A DNA stretch of 64,000 bases from Lactobacillus sp. HBUAS51381 (GTDB lineage: Bacteria > Bacillota > Bacilli > Lactobacillales > Lactobacillaceae), in the NCBI RefSeq assembly GCF_012641095.1, contig NZ_JAAVSC010000010.1, positions 1-64,000 of the forward strand. Reading direction: 5' to 3'. Below the pieces are notes generated by a model. That model was not told the origin of the DNA and made no database searches. It saw only the letters and a list, made by a program, of their open reading frames with translations. The position numbers and the translations under genes were made by a program. Below are positions 51,339-61,877 of the stretch, in pieces; position 1 is the stretch's first letter; each line of letters opens with the position of its first letter.

Positions 51339-53870
51339 TTACCGATAAAATCCCAGCGCATCCAGCGCATACGTTCCCGCCGTCACGGCCACGGTCACGT
51401 GATGCTTAACCGCGGAGAGGCCTAAGAAGACGGCGTTCTCCGACTTGTCGGCCGCGCGCTGAGGCTGAAAGTTCGCCGCCAACAGGTGACCATCCACCTT
51501 CACACACAGGCGACTTGTCGCTGGCTGTTGGCCATATAGTGCGAATCCGGTTCCCGTAAAGTCAAAGGCCAGTTGGGTCTGATCCGAGGCTTTTCCGGTC
51601 GAAAGCGTCCGATTCCAAATCGTATTGCCCAAACCACAGTCGTGTTGCCATTCGCCTTGGTATGTGACCCGTTCGTCGAGGTCATCGATCCGCTGGTACT
51701 GCACACCGTCAGCCAAGTCGTTTTTCGCCACGACAATCTGGGTAATTTCCGTATGGTAGTATCCCGTTCCCACCTTGATTCGGCCACTGTAATGCGGATT
51801 ATCCGTATCTACATATGAGAACACCCGGTTTCCATCAACGCTGGCCGTGAGCCGATTTCCCTGTATGCCGAAGCGGACTTGATGCAGACGGGCCAAGTCT
51901 AAATTGTCCACGTGCTGCAAGGCCACGACTCGATCGTCCTTGAGGAGTTGGCAACCGCCATCCGTCATCAATTTGAAGACGTACGGCGCACTTTCCAAGC
52001 GGCCCTTGACGTCCGTGACCTGGTACAACCCAATCCCCAGATAGTTGCCACTAGGCGAGTTCTGTTGCGTTTGCTGGTCAAATTTCACCGACAGCTGGAC
52101 GGTATAGTTTCGCCAACGGTCATCTCCCAGCGTAAAGTTCGGCGCGTAGGAATACTCCCAGTCTAAGGCCCGTTCGGTTTCGGTGATCTGTTGGCGCAAG
52201 ACCCCCTGACCATCACGAACCTCAACCTCAAAGGCGCCACCCTGATCCGTGGTATACCGCGGCGTGCCGCCTCGTTTGGCCTGATAGTCCGTCGCATAAC
52301 CAAAGTCGTCTTGGTAGAAGATGGCCTGACTGTCGGCCACGTCCAGCAAGTCATTGTCAACGGGTGCCACCTGCCGGGTATAGGTCACGGCCGGATCGGC
52401 CCCCAAGTCCAAAGTCGTCGCCGTCACAATAGAATGTGACCGCACGTGAACGGTGAGTTGCCCCGCCTTAGCCGTGATCGTCTCGCGCTGGCGTTTCAAC
52501 CCACTATCATAGGCCTGTCCGGCTTCCGGTCCGCGACTTTCCCACACCGTGACGGGCTTGCCGACCGCTGGTAAATGGTGAAGTTGCAGGGTATAGGTAC
52601 GCGGTTCGGCGCTATCGTTCACAAAGATCGTAGAGAAATCCTGCTTGTCCGGCGCCACCAGCGTGAGGTAGCTCGGGGCCGCCGTCTGGGTCGTCAGGTT
52701 CTCCGTGCCGCCGACCTGGCTGTCACAGGCGCTAGGCAGATACCGCCACGGATTGGTTTCCTGCCAACCGGCTTGGGCGAAGTCCGTGAAGTGTTTCATC
52801 ACCTGCAGGCCCACGTTATCGACCTCGAAGTAACCGGACCAGGGGTGATTGGCCGTGATCAATTCCTTATGGCTATAGTTTACGCCCGGGTAATACGCCG
52901 CGACCGCCGGCTGAAAGATATAAAACGTTCGCCGCGACTTGACGTAGCTCTTAATCAGGCGATTGGCCACGTCCAAACCACTCTGCTGCCCACCGATCCC
53001 GTCGTCGGAACTGGCCCGCACGCGGTATTTGCCAAAGGTCATCGGCGCAATGCCCTCGCTGTACCAGACCTCGCGTTTTTGATTATCGGCTAGTCGTTTG
53101 TATTGATTATGGGGGCCATCATCGGTATTGTAGTGATAGCCGACCGCCGCCACCCGTTGGAGCAGGTCGGGATCGTTGAGCATGGCATCGCCAAAGTCCG
53201 TTTCATAGTTCTGATCGGCCGCAATGATCTTAATGCGCTGGTACTGCGCCACCGGAAAGCCGGTGGGAAAATCCGTATCCGTTCGCAACCGGTCGGCGAA
53301 CCATTTAATCCACCGGTACATCGGGTGTTTGGTCTCGTTACGGTCCGGATCAACGTAGTCAAAGAGGTACCCGAACTGCTGATAGGCGGCGACAATGGTC
53401 TGCTTGTAGAGTTGATACATCGGTTCATAGGCGTCGGTACTGACGAGATGATCGGGATCGTCACTCTTCACGGCTTGCCACAACGGCCGCAGGTACCCGG
53501 GTTCGCCCCACCGTAAAAGACTGGTCTTCAACTGCGGATTCAGTCGCTTGGCATCCGCAATCAGCTGGTAACCCGCGCCCCGTAAGACGTTAGCGGGCTC
53601 ATCGGCGGCACGTTTCGTTGCCGGTTCCGTGCCGGACGAGGTGTTGGCATCGTCCCCCAACTCCAGTTTAACCATGGTCATCAGCGGATGCTGCCCACCG
53701 AATAGGATTTGTAGGATCTGGTGATAACTCGCCGGCTGTTCCGCTTTATAGTCCAGCAACAATCGCGAGGAATTATTACAACTCAGATATCCAAACCCCT
53801 TGAATGTATTGGCGTCCTGGGCCGTGGTATCCAAAAGATCCCCATTGATTTTTACTTGTGTCGTATTCAT
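51339..53870 (-). CDS. GH59-like glycosidase (galactosylceramidase family homologue)
   Basis: An 843-residue protein resembling galactocerebrosidase. Conserved stretches: SSRLLLDY (about residue 35), MTMVKLELGDDANTSSGTEP (about residues 61-80) and DVANRLIKSYV. Likely catalytic Glu residues are in DPDRNETKHP (acid/base) and EVWYSEGIAPM (nucleophile), matching the positions in human GALC. A beta-sandwich region follows, and the C-terminal half looks lectin-like. No signal peptide is present, so it should act inside the cell on an imported beta-galactoside. The start at 53870 is uncertain; a GTG four codons earlier is possible. It is divergent from the LacI gene. Confidence 0.75.
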   Translation of the reverse strand: MNTTQVKINGDLLDTTAQDANTFKGFGYLSCNNSSRLLLDYKAEQPASYHQILQILFGGQHPLMTMVKLELGDDANTSSGTEPATKRAADEPANVLRGAGYQLIADAKRLNPQLKTSLLRWGEPGYLRPLWQAVKSDDPDHLVSTDAYEPMYQLYKQTIVAAYQQFGYLFDYVDPDRNETKHPMYRWIKWFADRLRTDTDFPTGFPVAQYQRIKIIAADQNYETDFGDAMLNDPDLLQRVAAVGYHYNTDDGPHNQYKRLADNQKREVWYSEGIAPMTFGKYRVRASSDDGIGGQQSGLDVANRLIKSYVKSRRTFYIFQPAVAAYYPGVNYSHKELITANHPWSGYFEVDNVGLQVMKHFTDFAQAGWQETNPWRYLPSACDSQVGGTENLTTQTAAPSYLTLVAPDKQDFSTIFVNDSAEPRTYTLQLHHLPAVGKPVTVWESRGPEAGQAYDSGLKRQRETITAKAGQLTVHVRSHSIVTATTLDLGADPAVTYTRQVAPVDNDLLDVADSQAIFYQDDFGYATDYQAKRGGTPRYTTDQGGAFEVEVRDGQGVLRQQITETERALDWEYSYAPNFTLGDDRWRNYTVQLSVKFDQQTQQNSPSGNYLGIGLYQVTDVKGRLESAPYVFKLMTDGGCQLLKDDRVVALQHVDNLDLARLHQVRFGIQGNRLTASVDGNRVFSYVDTDNPHYSGRIKVGTGYYHTEITQIVVAKNDLADGVQYQRIDDLDERVTYQGEWQHDCGLGNTIWNRTLSTGKASDQTQLAFDFTGTGFALYGQQPATSRLCVKVDGHLLAANFQPQRAADKSENAVFLGLSAVKHHVTVAVTAGTYALDALGFYR

Positions 53871-54005
53871 AAGTTTTGTCACGCTCCAATCGCAATTTTA
53901 AAAGTGAAGAAAGTCAAAAACTTCAATCTCAGGCACTATTTTTTCTGAACTTTACGGCTATAATAATTATATGGAATGGAATACATAGCCTATAAATAAA
54001 TCTAA

Positions 54006-55019
<1,014 letters not shown>

Positions 55020-55041
55020 GGCCTTTAACCAATCGTCAACT

Positions 55042-55092
55042 AAAAACCGCAGTAAAACCAGGACTTATCGGGCCTGGCTTTACTGCGGTTTT
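55042..55092. terminator. Bidirectional terminator after the LacI gene
   Basis: AAAACCGCAGTAAAACCAGG pairs with CCTGGCTTTACTGCGGTTTT with one mismatch. Repeat F starts 76 nt later. Confidence 0.93.
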
Positions 55093-55167
55093 AACTGTTC
55101 ACTTGATCCGCCCACAGGCTCAAGCCGAAAATTAATTAGAAGCCTCACCGACTCAAGAACAGCAAAT

Positions 55168-55608
55168 ACTGGCCGCCTTACCGTTCGCCAAATTTGGTCT
55201 GGAACGCGGTGGGCAGGACGGAAAAAGCCAAAGGACTGTCTTTTTCCTCGCTTTGAGCCGAAAAACCACGTCTCAAAGTCGCCAGTTTCCAAGCAAAACC
55301 ACTTGGAAACTCCCACGGCTGAGACCAAATTTGACTCACTCACGGCTACGCGAGATACGACCGATTAACATGGATGAACACTACCATTTTGGGGATGTTC
55401 CCGCACATCTAATGAATTTTAATCACCGTAACCGGAGGCAGCCAGAGATGTAGGCAGCCGTGACAGCGGTGTTAGCTGATTTTCAGCTTACAGCGCGGGA
55501 CGTGTTTGAAGACTGGCGATCTTGGTCAGGCTTCAAACCGAGCCGGAGGACCGCTTCTCAGGCCGCAGGCGGTCCCCACAGCGCCGGAATCTCTGGCTGA
55601 CGCAGGTG
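55168..55608 (+). repeat. Intergenic structured repeat, copy F (full length)
   Basis: A 441-bp copy between the convergent LacI and beta-glucuronidase genes. L1 and L3 match copy E (GGAAAAAG/CTTTTTCC and GTTTCCAAG/CTTGGAAAC). R2 has GAAG/CTTC where copy D has GGAG/CTCC: a compensated A-T for G-C change. The outer right stem (GCCAGAGAT/ATCTCTGGC) is intact. Confidence 0.93.
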
Positions 55609-55654
55609 GGCATTAACGTTAAGGTTACTGGTCAGCGAATCATGATCTAAAGTC

Positions 55655-57463
55655 CTAATTCTTAAAGTTCGGGTCGATTCCCAGCCAGCGTTTGCGCAAG
55701 TAGAAGGCGGCCGCTTTGGGTTGGCGGTCGCGGGTAAACAGGCCCTTCTTGTTGCCGTTGACCCGCATGTTGCCCTCAACCGTTTGGAAATCGGCTAAGT
55801 TCCAAGGCTGTTCGCCGCGAATGAAGTCGTAGGAGTCGAAGACCCGGTTGAACATCTGAAGCAGTTCGATCTGGTATTCCTCACTCCACATCACGGAAGG
55901 CAACTTGTGTAAGCCCGGCTGCGTGTCGGCCCCATACTCGGAGAAGACCACCGGCTTGTCGATGTCCGAAGCCGCCCATTTGTCGAGTTCTTCGCGCAGG
56001 CCGGCCTCGCCATCGGAAATCTCGTAGCCCCACTTGTGATACCAGCCGGGGTAACGGTTCAACAGGTAGAAGTCTGGGAATTGCTTGCAGTAGGACGTAT
56101 CGAAAGTGTCATCTTCGTTGAGCGTAAAGGTCCGTGGCCGTTGCTCGGGGTCCAAGGCCTTGGTGTCCGCAAAGAGCTGTTCAAAGTACGGGACGGCAGA
56201 CTTGCTGGACGTATCCGGTTCGTTTAATAAGCTCCAGGCCAACACGCTCGGATGGTTCTTGTCACGATGAATCATATCCGTAATCTGGTCGAGATGCTTC
56301 TTGTAGAGCTCCGTCGTCCAATCGCCATCAAAGAACGACTGATCCAGGCCGCCCAGGAAGCTAGCGGCGGCCATCTTAAAGCCCACGGCCGGCACCTCAT
56401 CGATGATCAGGAAGCCTTCGCGGTCGGCGAAACGATAAACCTCTTCATCGTAGGGATAATGGGACGTTCTAAAGGAATTGGCGCCCATCCACTTCATCAA
56501 CTCAAAGTCCCGTTTCTCAACGTTCAGGTCGAAGGCCCGACCGGCATAAATGCTATCTTCGTGCCGTCCAAACCCTTTCAGGTAAACGGGTTCGCCGTTG
56601 ACCAAGATTTGATGGCCGGAGATGGCAATCGTCCGCAGACCAATTTCATCGCTATACTCATCGATCAGCTGGTCGTTCGCGGTCAGTTGAATCGTTAAGG
56701 TATACAGGTGGGCATCACGCACTTTCCACAACAACGGTTGCTGAACGACTAGGTCGCCCGCACGGCCATTGCCGGTCGCCACAACCTGGCCCGTTTCATC
56801 CCGCAACGTGACACTGACGCTGGCGGCAGATTGGCTGGTTGCCACGGTGTAGTGGACCGTGGCCACGTCATCCTTTAACGTGGTGACCGCCGTGTAGTCA
56901 ACGATATGGTTCTGTGGCGTGGCAATCAGGTGGACACTGCGGTTCAACCCGGAGTAATTGTAAAAGTCAAAGAAGGGTTTAGCCATCTTCTTGCCGTTCT
57001 TCAGGACCGCCGTGTCGCCAGCTGGGAGCGCATCGCGATGCAGTTCGTTGTTCATCTTGACCGCAACGGTATTGACCTCATCGAACTTCACCGCACTGGT
57101 AATATCGGCCAAGAACGGCAGGAAGCCGCCCTCATGCTGGCGAATCTCCTGACCATTGACGTAAATGGTGGCTCGGTGCGTCGCCGCGCCAAAGCGTAAG
57201 CCAATCAGTTGGCCCCGCAGATAGCCGGGCACAAAGACTTGCTTGGCATACCAGAAGTCTCCGGTGAATTCACGGGCATCCTTGTCCGTGAAGAAGTCGT
57301 TGAAACTAGCGGGAACCGGCATTTTAATCGGATCGGGCAACTGGATTGGCCAGTCTTGGGCAACGCCCTGACTATCGCGGTCAAATTCAAAATTCCAAAG
57401 ACCATCCAGTTTCTGATCAAACCGGCATTTATTCGTAATTGGGTACAGTAACTCTTTCTCCAT
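55655..57463 (-). CDS. uidA: Beta-glucuronidase (GH2)
   Basis: A 602-residue GH2 enzyme with sugar-binding, immunoglobulin-like and TIM-barrel domains in order. The acid/base Glu is in AWSLLNEPDT (about residue 410) and the nucleophile Glu in VVFSEYGADT (about residue 500). FRTSHYPYDEEV is typical of the family. No signal peptide, so it acts in the cytosol. The ATG at 57463 has GGAGG upstream. It is the last gene of MFS-DUF2264-GH2, implying release of glucuronic acid from imported glucuronides. Confidence 0.93.
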   Translation of the reverse strand: MEKELLYPITNKCRFDQKLDGLWNFEFDRDSQGVAQDWPIQLPDPIKMPVPASFNDFFTDKDAREFTGDFWYAKQVFVPGYLRGQLIGLRFGAATHRATIYVNGQEIRQHEGGFLPFLADITSAVKFDEVNTVAVKMNNELHRDALPAGDTAVLKNGKKMAKPFFDFYNYSGLNRSVHLIATPQNHIVDYTAVTTLKDDVATVHYTVATSQSAASVSVTLRDETGQVVATGNGRAGDLVVQQPLLWKVRDAHLYTLTIQLTANDQLIDEYSDEIGLRTIAISGHQILVNGEPVYLKGFGRHEDSIYAGRAFDLNVEKRDFELMKWMGANSFRTSHYPYDEEVYRFADREGFLIIDEVPAVGFKMAAASFLGGLDQSFFDGDWTTELYKKHLDQITDMIHRDKNHPSVLAWSLLNEPDTSSKSAVPYFEQLFADTKALDPEQRPRTFTLNEDDTFDTSYCKQFPDFYLLNRYPGWYHKWGYEISDGEAGLREELDKWAASDIDKPVVFSEYGADTQPGLHKLPSVMWSEEYQIELLQMFNRVFDSYDFIRGEQPWNLADFQTVEGNMRVNGNKKGLFTRDRQPKAAAFYLRKRWLGIDPNFKN

Positions 57464-57489
57464 AGCGTCTGATTCCTCCAAACTTTTCT

Positions 57490-59376
57490 TTAAAATTCGT
57501 CTAGCGTGACCTTGGTCGTCTGACCGTTCAGGGTAATTTCCACGCGATTCCCCACCAGGGCTACCGTTGGAACGACAATTTGGCCGGCGGCGTCTAGGCT
57601 TTCCAATTCGCGATCACCCAAGTATAAGGAGACCAGCGTATGTTTGCCGGGCTTTAAGATCCCGGTCTGTAAGGGAATCTTGGTCTTCGGGAAGTAAATA
57701 TTGGTGTTGGGTTCCGGGACGGACAGCTCGACTTTCAAATCATCCGACAAGCCCACCAAGCCGGTAATCCCCACGCGCGTCCGATAGAAGACGGCATTCT
57801 TCGTCTGCACGTCAACTTCGTGTTCTTGCGGATCGCCACTGTCGGGACCGGCGAAGCTGCCCTCGGCGATGTGCAGGGTCCGGTTGGTCTCAATCTGGTG
57901 GACGCGCACGTGCCAAGGCATCGCGGGAATCACGTAGTTTTTAATCTCCACGTCGGCCCACGGTTGCCAGTCGGAATAAACGTAATCATCGTGAATCTGG
58001 TAATCGGCGTACTTGAAGGCCGTCCGCCAGAAGTTATCCGATTCGGAGACCGCCAGCGTGTTGTCAAAGGCCCCCTGCTTCAACAGGACCGACCCCTTAG
58101 GCGTACTGAAGCCAAAGGAAGACGAATAGACGTATTTTTCGTATTTCGCCGCACCGGCCGCGTGTTCGTGCGAGTGTTGTCCCGCCGTAAACGACTGAAC
58201 CTCTTGCCCCGTCTTGCTGTGGGCCACCAACATACGCGGCTCCGGCTGTTTCTTCAAAGGCACAAACTTAAAGTCCTCACTCTCCGGCGTGGTCCAGAAC
58301 GGATCGTCATCGGGCAGCGCGTAAAAGATAAAGGTCTTCAAGGCCCAATAAGCCGAGGCCGGACCATTGTAGCCCTCCGCAAAGACCATGTTGGGATAAG
58401 CGTAGCCGATCGGAATCAAGCCGTCCGTGGTGAAAATGTTCTGCTGGAACCACCAGCGTAAGTTGTTGAGGAGCAGGTGCTTGATGTCCCCTAATTCATA
58501 ACCATCCGGCAAGTCGATGTGGGCGTAGGCCGCCACCGCCCAGAAGGCCGCCTGGGCAAACCGATAGTCCAGGCTCCGACCATAGGGTAAGGCCGCCCCG
58601 TCGGCCGCAAACCAGTTGGCATAGCTGGGGACAAAGGCCTTAGCGCGTTCCCGCAGTAAGGTCGCCTCGTCGCCCTGCCAATCGGTCAGGCCAACCGTTA
58701 ATAAGGTGAAGAACTGGTAGGCAAACGGGATGTAATTATCAATCTGATTCTGATACCCGTCGTAGGACCAGCCGTGATCGAGGTAGTGGGTGTTGGTGAT
58801 CGCGTAGTCATCGGCCACCAGCTGGGCATGATCGGCATACCCGGTGTCGGTGATAAACTTGTTAACCATCGCCCTGAAGAAGAGCCAGTTGGTCTTGGGT
58901 ACGACCTTGCCATTGACCTGATTCATCCAGTCAATGATCTGTTTTTGCTGGGTCGTCGACAAGCTGTCCCAGAAGTTAGGCTTGGTCTCGTAGAGAAAGG
59001 CCGTCAGCGCGCCCATTTCAACGAAAAGTTGATCGTAATCGCCGAGGTCACCGCCCCAGTAGCTGTCGGACTGTGGATCGACCCCTGCCAAGATTCCCTG
59101 GGTGACCAACTCAAACCATTCTGGATAGCCCTTAACATTTTCGGCATTGCCGAAGAAGGGTCCCAGTCCCCAGAGCAGGCGCATGAAGCCTTCGATTTCC
59201 GTCTTATCTTGGAGATAAACTGCCCCACTGTCGCTCATGCGGAACCGACCCTTTTGTTTCTGTTGACTCAAGACGTCCATGGCTGGGCTTAAAATATCGA
59301 GTAGCGCCGCCTTGACATCCGCCTTACTTCTGAGCGGATTAGCCTTGATCTGTTCGTTAAATAATTGCCGTTTCAC
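57490..59376 (-). CDS. DUF2264 family protein (putative glycoside hydrolase)
   Basis: A 628-residue DUF2264 protein. The N-terminal 400 residues should form an alpha/alpha barrel: GFMRLLWGLGPFFGN (residue 63), GGDLGDYDQLFVEMGAL (residue 108), YDGYQNQIDNYIPFA (residue 204) and LPYGRSLDYRFAQAAFWA (residue 263). A beta-rich C-terminus follows. To my knowledge DUF2264 relatives are linked to glucuronide-active hydrolases such as GH154; I treat this as a hint. The start is GTG at 59376, behind AAGGAGG. It lies between the MFS transporter and the beta-glucuronidase gene and probably processes the same imported oligosaccharide. Confidence 0.83.
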   Translation of the reverse strand: MKRQLFNEQIKANPLRSKADVKAALLDILSPAMDVLSQQKQKGRFRMSDSGAVYLQDKTEIEGFMRLLWGLGPFFGNAENVKGYPEWFELVTQGILAGVDPQSDSYWGGDLGDYDQLFVEMGALTAFLYETKPNFWDSLSTTQQKQIIDWMNQVNGKVVPKTNWLFFRAMVNKFITDTGYADHAQLVADDYAITNTHYLDHGWSYDGYQNQIDNYIPFAYQFFTLLTVGLTDWQGDEATLLRERAKAFVPSYANWFAADGAALPYGRSLDYRFAQAAFWAVAAYAHIDLPDGYELGDIKHLLLNNLRWWFQQNIFTTDGLIPIGYAYPNMVFAEGYNGPASAYWALKTFIFYALPDDDPFWTTPESEDFKFVPLKKQPEPRMLVAHSKTGQEVQSFTAGQHSHEHAAGAAKYEKYVYSSSFGFSTPKGSVLLKQGAFDNTLAVSESDNFWRTAFKYADYQIHDDYVYSDWQPWADVEIKNYVIPAMPWHVRVHQIETNRTLHIAEGSFAGPDSGDPQEHEVDVQTKNAVFYRTRVGITGLVGLSDDLKVELSVPEPNTNIYFPKTKIPLQTGILKPGKHTLVSLYLGDRELESLDAAGQIVVPTVALVGNRVEITLNGQTTKVTLDEF

Positions 59377-59463
59377 GTAAAGTCCTCCTTTACATCCCTT
59401 GTTAAAAAGGCTCTACGCCGTGACTGACATAGAGTCTTTTCATCATGACACGTGACACAAAAT

Positions 59464-60759
59464 CTACCGTACACGCTTAATCATGGCGATGGCGATCCCA
59501 CCGATTAATTCCATGACGATGGCGAAGATGAAGATGGCGCCATAACCGAAAGCCGCAACGATGGCGGAAGCCACCATGGCCCCCAACATCTGGCCCAGCG
59601 TGTTGGCCAAGTTAATGAGCCCCAAGTCCTTACCAGCCGTATCGGATGATGGCAAAACGTCCATGTTCAACGCCCCATCGACGGAGTTGTACAACCCATT
59701 ACCGAAGGCAGCGATGACGGCGTAAACGAACATTGCCCATGGCTTCTGCACGAACAGTGGGAACAAGGCCGCAAACCCTAAGGCAAAGGTCGCAATCACA
59801 ACAGGCGCCTTAACCCGGTTCAGCTTATCGGCTAATGGTCCCCCAATCAGGGCAAAGATGACCCCAATGATTAACATAATGGAAGAGAAAATTGAAATGG
59901 ATTTTCCGGCTTCACTGGTTCCCTGACCGATGTAATCGGTGAACAGGAAGAGCAAGAAGGTCGTGACAATCGTTGAGCCAACCACCATGAAGAACTTACC
60001 GGTCAGTGCCAGGTAAAAGTCCCGTGCATCGTGGGTTGGGAAGAAGAAGTACTTCTTTAAGGTGTCCTTATTCAAGGCCACTTTAGGCTCGTCCAAATTC
60101 CCCTTTTCTTTAATCAGGAGCAAATGAATGATGGCCAAGACCACGGTACTGCCGGCCATGAAGTAAATCCCCATCTTAACGTTACCCAAGAATTGCGCAG
60201 CTAACAGCGCGAATCCTTGTTGGGCAATGGTAAACCCAACGCCATAGAAGGTTGAAACCGTTCCCCGCCATTTCGGGGCAACCCGGTCCGATATTTGCGG
60301 ATATATCGCCGCCGCAATCGCGTTTTCGGCCGCGGCCGCGATAATCCAAATAAAGATGATGGCGACAACGGATTTGACGTTGGCAATCACAATCAATGAA
60401 AGGGCAACGGCAATGGTCCCAATCACAATGTACGGCTTCCGTTTCCCAAACCGCGTCCGAGTCACATCAGAAAATGCCCCGAATAACAGGTTGGCAACGG
60501 CCCCGGTAATGGAAGCGACTGTGGCTAAAATCCCAACGGCCCAAACCTTATGTACGGGATCGAGTTGGGCGAATAATTGCGGAATTAAAACACTTCGGGT
60601 AGACCCAATGGGACCGTACCAGCATAATGGCGCTAAAAACATGGCGGAAGAAACCATCCAAGGCAGTTTCGGTTGTTCCTCGTCCTTAACTTTGGCGTTG
60701 GTAACGACCCCGACACCAGCCTGGACGGCGTCTTTATCCGTCTGATCCTTTTTCGACAT
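59464..60759 (-). CDS. MFS sugar transporter (SLC45/glycoside-type)
   Basis: A 431-residue, twelve-segment major facilitator. The signature loop DVTRTRFGKRKPYIVIG (about residues 98-114) is characteristic of the GPH/SLC45-like branch. It is first in the operon MFS-DUF2264-GH2 and probably imports the glucuronide-bearing glycoside. Upstream lie a consensus -10, a cre-like site and a long inverted repeat. Confidence 0.87.
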   Translation of the reverse strand: MSKKDQTDKDAVQAGVGVVTNAKVKDEEQPKLPWMVSSAMFLAPLCWYGPIGSTRSVLIPQLFAQLDPVHKVWAVGILATVASITGAVANLLFGAFSDVTRTRFGKRKPYIVIGTIAVALSLIVIANVKSVVAIIFIWIIAAAAENAIAAAIYPQISDRVAPKWRGTVSTFYGVGFTIAQQGFALLAAQFLGNVKMGIYFMAGSTVVLAIIHLLLIKEKGNLDEPKVALNKDTLKKYFFFPTHDARDFYLALTGKFFMVVGSTIVTTFLLFLFTDYIGQGTSEAGKSISIFSSIMLIIGVIFALIGGPLADKLNRVKAPVVIATFALGFAALFPLFVQKPWAMFVYAVIAAFGNGLYNSVDGALNMDVLPSSDTAGKDLGLINLANTLGQMLGAMVASAIVAAFGYGAIFIFAIVMELIGGIAIAMIKRVR

Positions 60760-60876
60760 TACTTCTCACTCCTAAGTATGTATGGATTTTGTAAGGGCTT
60801 TCTTTTTGACGTAATTTTTTGTTCTCGGCTTGGTTGCGACCGAGAACAACAGTAAATCTTTCGAAATTACCTTTAA

Positions 60877-60901
60877 TAAAACCGCTTACAAATGGATTAT
60901 A
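60877..60901 (-). promoter_or_regulatory. -10 and cre-like site of the glycoside operon
   Basis: The minus strand has a perfect -10 TATAAT (60896-60901). The plus strand reads TAAAACCGCTTACA (60877-60890, 13 of 14 to cre), which would cover the transcription start. Confidence 0.65.
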
Positions 60902-60931
60902 ACGCAGTTTTTTTGTAAAGTATAGACTTAT

Positions 60932-60971
60932 TTTAGTAAAACACAGTGACTTTTCGCACTATTTTACTAAA
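60932..60971. promoter_or_regulatory. Long inverted repeat upstream of the glycoside operon
   Basis: TTTAGTAAAA (60932-60941) and TTTTACTAAA (60962-60971) are perfect inverted arms, with nested AGTG/CACT between. It lies about 30 nt upstream of the -10 and is a candidate operator for a sugar regulator. Confidence 0.6.
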
Positions 60972-60991
60972 TTCATTGCTGTTCGGCCGCC

Positions 60992-61046
60992 GTGCCAACC
61001 GGTTTGGCACGACTAAAAAACGGGTGCCGCTACGCACCCGTCTTTC
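60992..61046. terminator. Tandem hairpins including a terminator
   Basis: CGTGCCAA-CCGG-TTTGGCACG (about 60991-61011) precedes AAAAAA-CGGGTGC-CGCTA-GCACCCG-TCTTT (61015-61046). The second is a good bidirectional terminator. It lies in the gap between two minus-strand genes and would insulate the glycoside operon from upstream transcription. Confidence 0.65.
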
Positions 61047-61147
61047 CACTATCGCTTTGTTTCATTTGACTAAAGGTTGAAAGATAGAAAACAGCTAGGA
61101 TTCCTAGTGTGACAAGGATAACAATCATTATAATATGATAATCGCGT

Positions 61148-61693
61148 GCTGGCCGCCTTGCCGTTCGCCAAATTTGGTCTGGATCGCGGTGAGAAGAATC
61201 GGAAAAAGCCAAAGTGCTGTCTTTTCCCTCGCTTTGAGCCGTCAGCCCGCTGTCGTCTTGTCATCAACATAGCCGAAACGTGCGCCAACAGGCAACTGGC
61301 TCCGCTTAACACTGATAGACAAATAATCCAAAGGCGGGATTATCCGCCTATCAGCGTTAATGCTCGCCAGTTAACCGCCTGTTGGCACACTCTTGTCAAC
61401 GGCTGAGACCAAACTTGAATCACTCACAGCTACATGAGGTGTATCCAATTAACATGTAGTAAACGCGGTCATTTCAGCGATGTCACCGCACGTTTAGTAG
61501 TTTACAACCATCGTAACCGGAGGCAGCTAGAGATGGAGGTAGCCGTGACAGCGGTGTTAGCTGTGCAACAGCTTACAGCGCGGGACGTGTTTGGAGACTG
61601 ACGGGTTTTGTCAGGCTTCAAACCGAGCCGGAAGACCGCTTCTCAGGCCGCAGGCGGTCCCCACAGCGCCGGAATCTCTGGCAGCCGCAGGTG
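61148..61693 (+). repeat. Intergenic structured repeat, copy G (with 111-nt hairpin module)
   Basis: A 546-bp copy. The right module and L1 are normal, although L1 has one mismatch. L2 and L3 are replaced by a different segment with a long imperfect hairpin (61280-61390). Its arms begin GTGCGCCAACAGGC and end GCCTGTTGGCACAC. The outer left repeat GAGACCAAACTTG and CACTCACAGCTAC follow normally. The same hairpin occurs in copy A (110-220), so it is a recurring alternative module. Confidence 0.92.
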
Positions 61694-61877
61694 CGTTAAT
61701 CTCTAGTTTAATGGCGATAAACCTTGCCAGCTGGGAACTGGCGTTTGTTCGTGAACTTTCAATCTTTAGTCATTTGATTCCATCGTAGAATTGGCTGCTT
61801 AAACTTGGTCAATCAACATTGCTTTCAATGATTTTTCCACTAGTACCAACGTGGTCGATGACCGTAGCAAGCCAATG

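Noticed and set aside
55080-55343. A recurring peptide frame across the left module of repeats D, E and F (minus strand, ending in VPDQIWRTVRR)
   Set aside because: The frame is broken in copies C and G, lacks a conserved start and ribosome site, and differences fall in paired stem positions. Structure explains the conservation better than coding.
61591-61788. Short open frames across the right modules of the repeats
   Set aside because: They vary in frame and length between copies and have no ribosome sites; they are by-products of the GC-rich stems.
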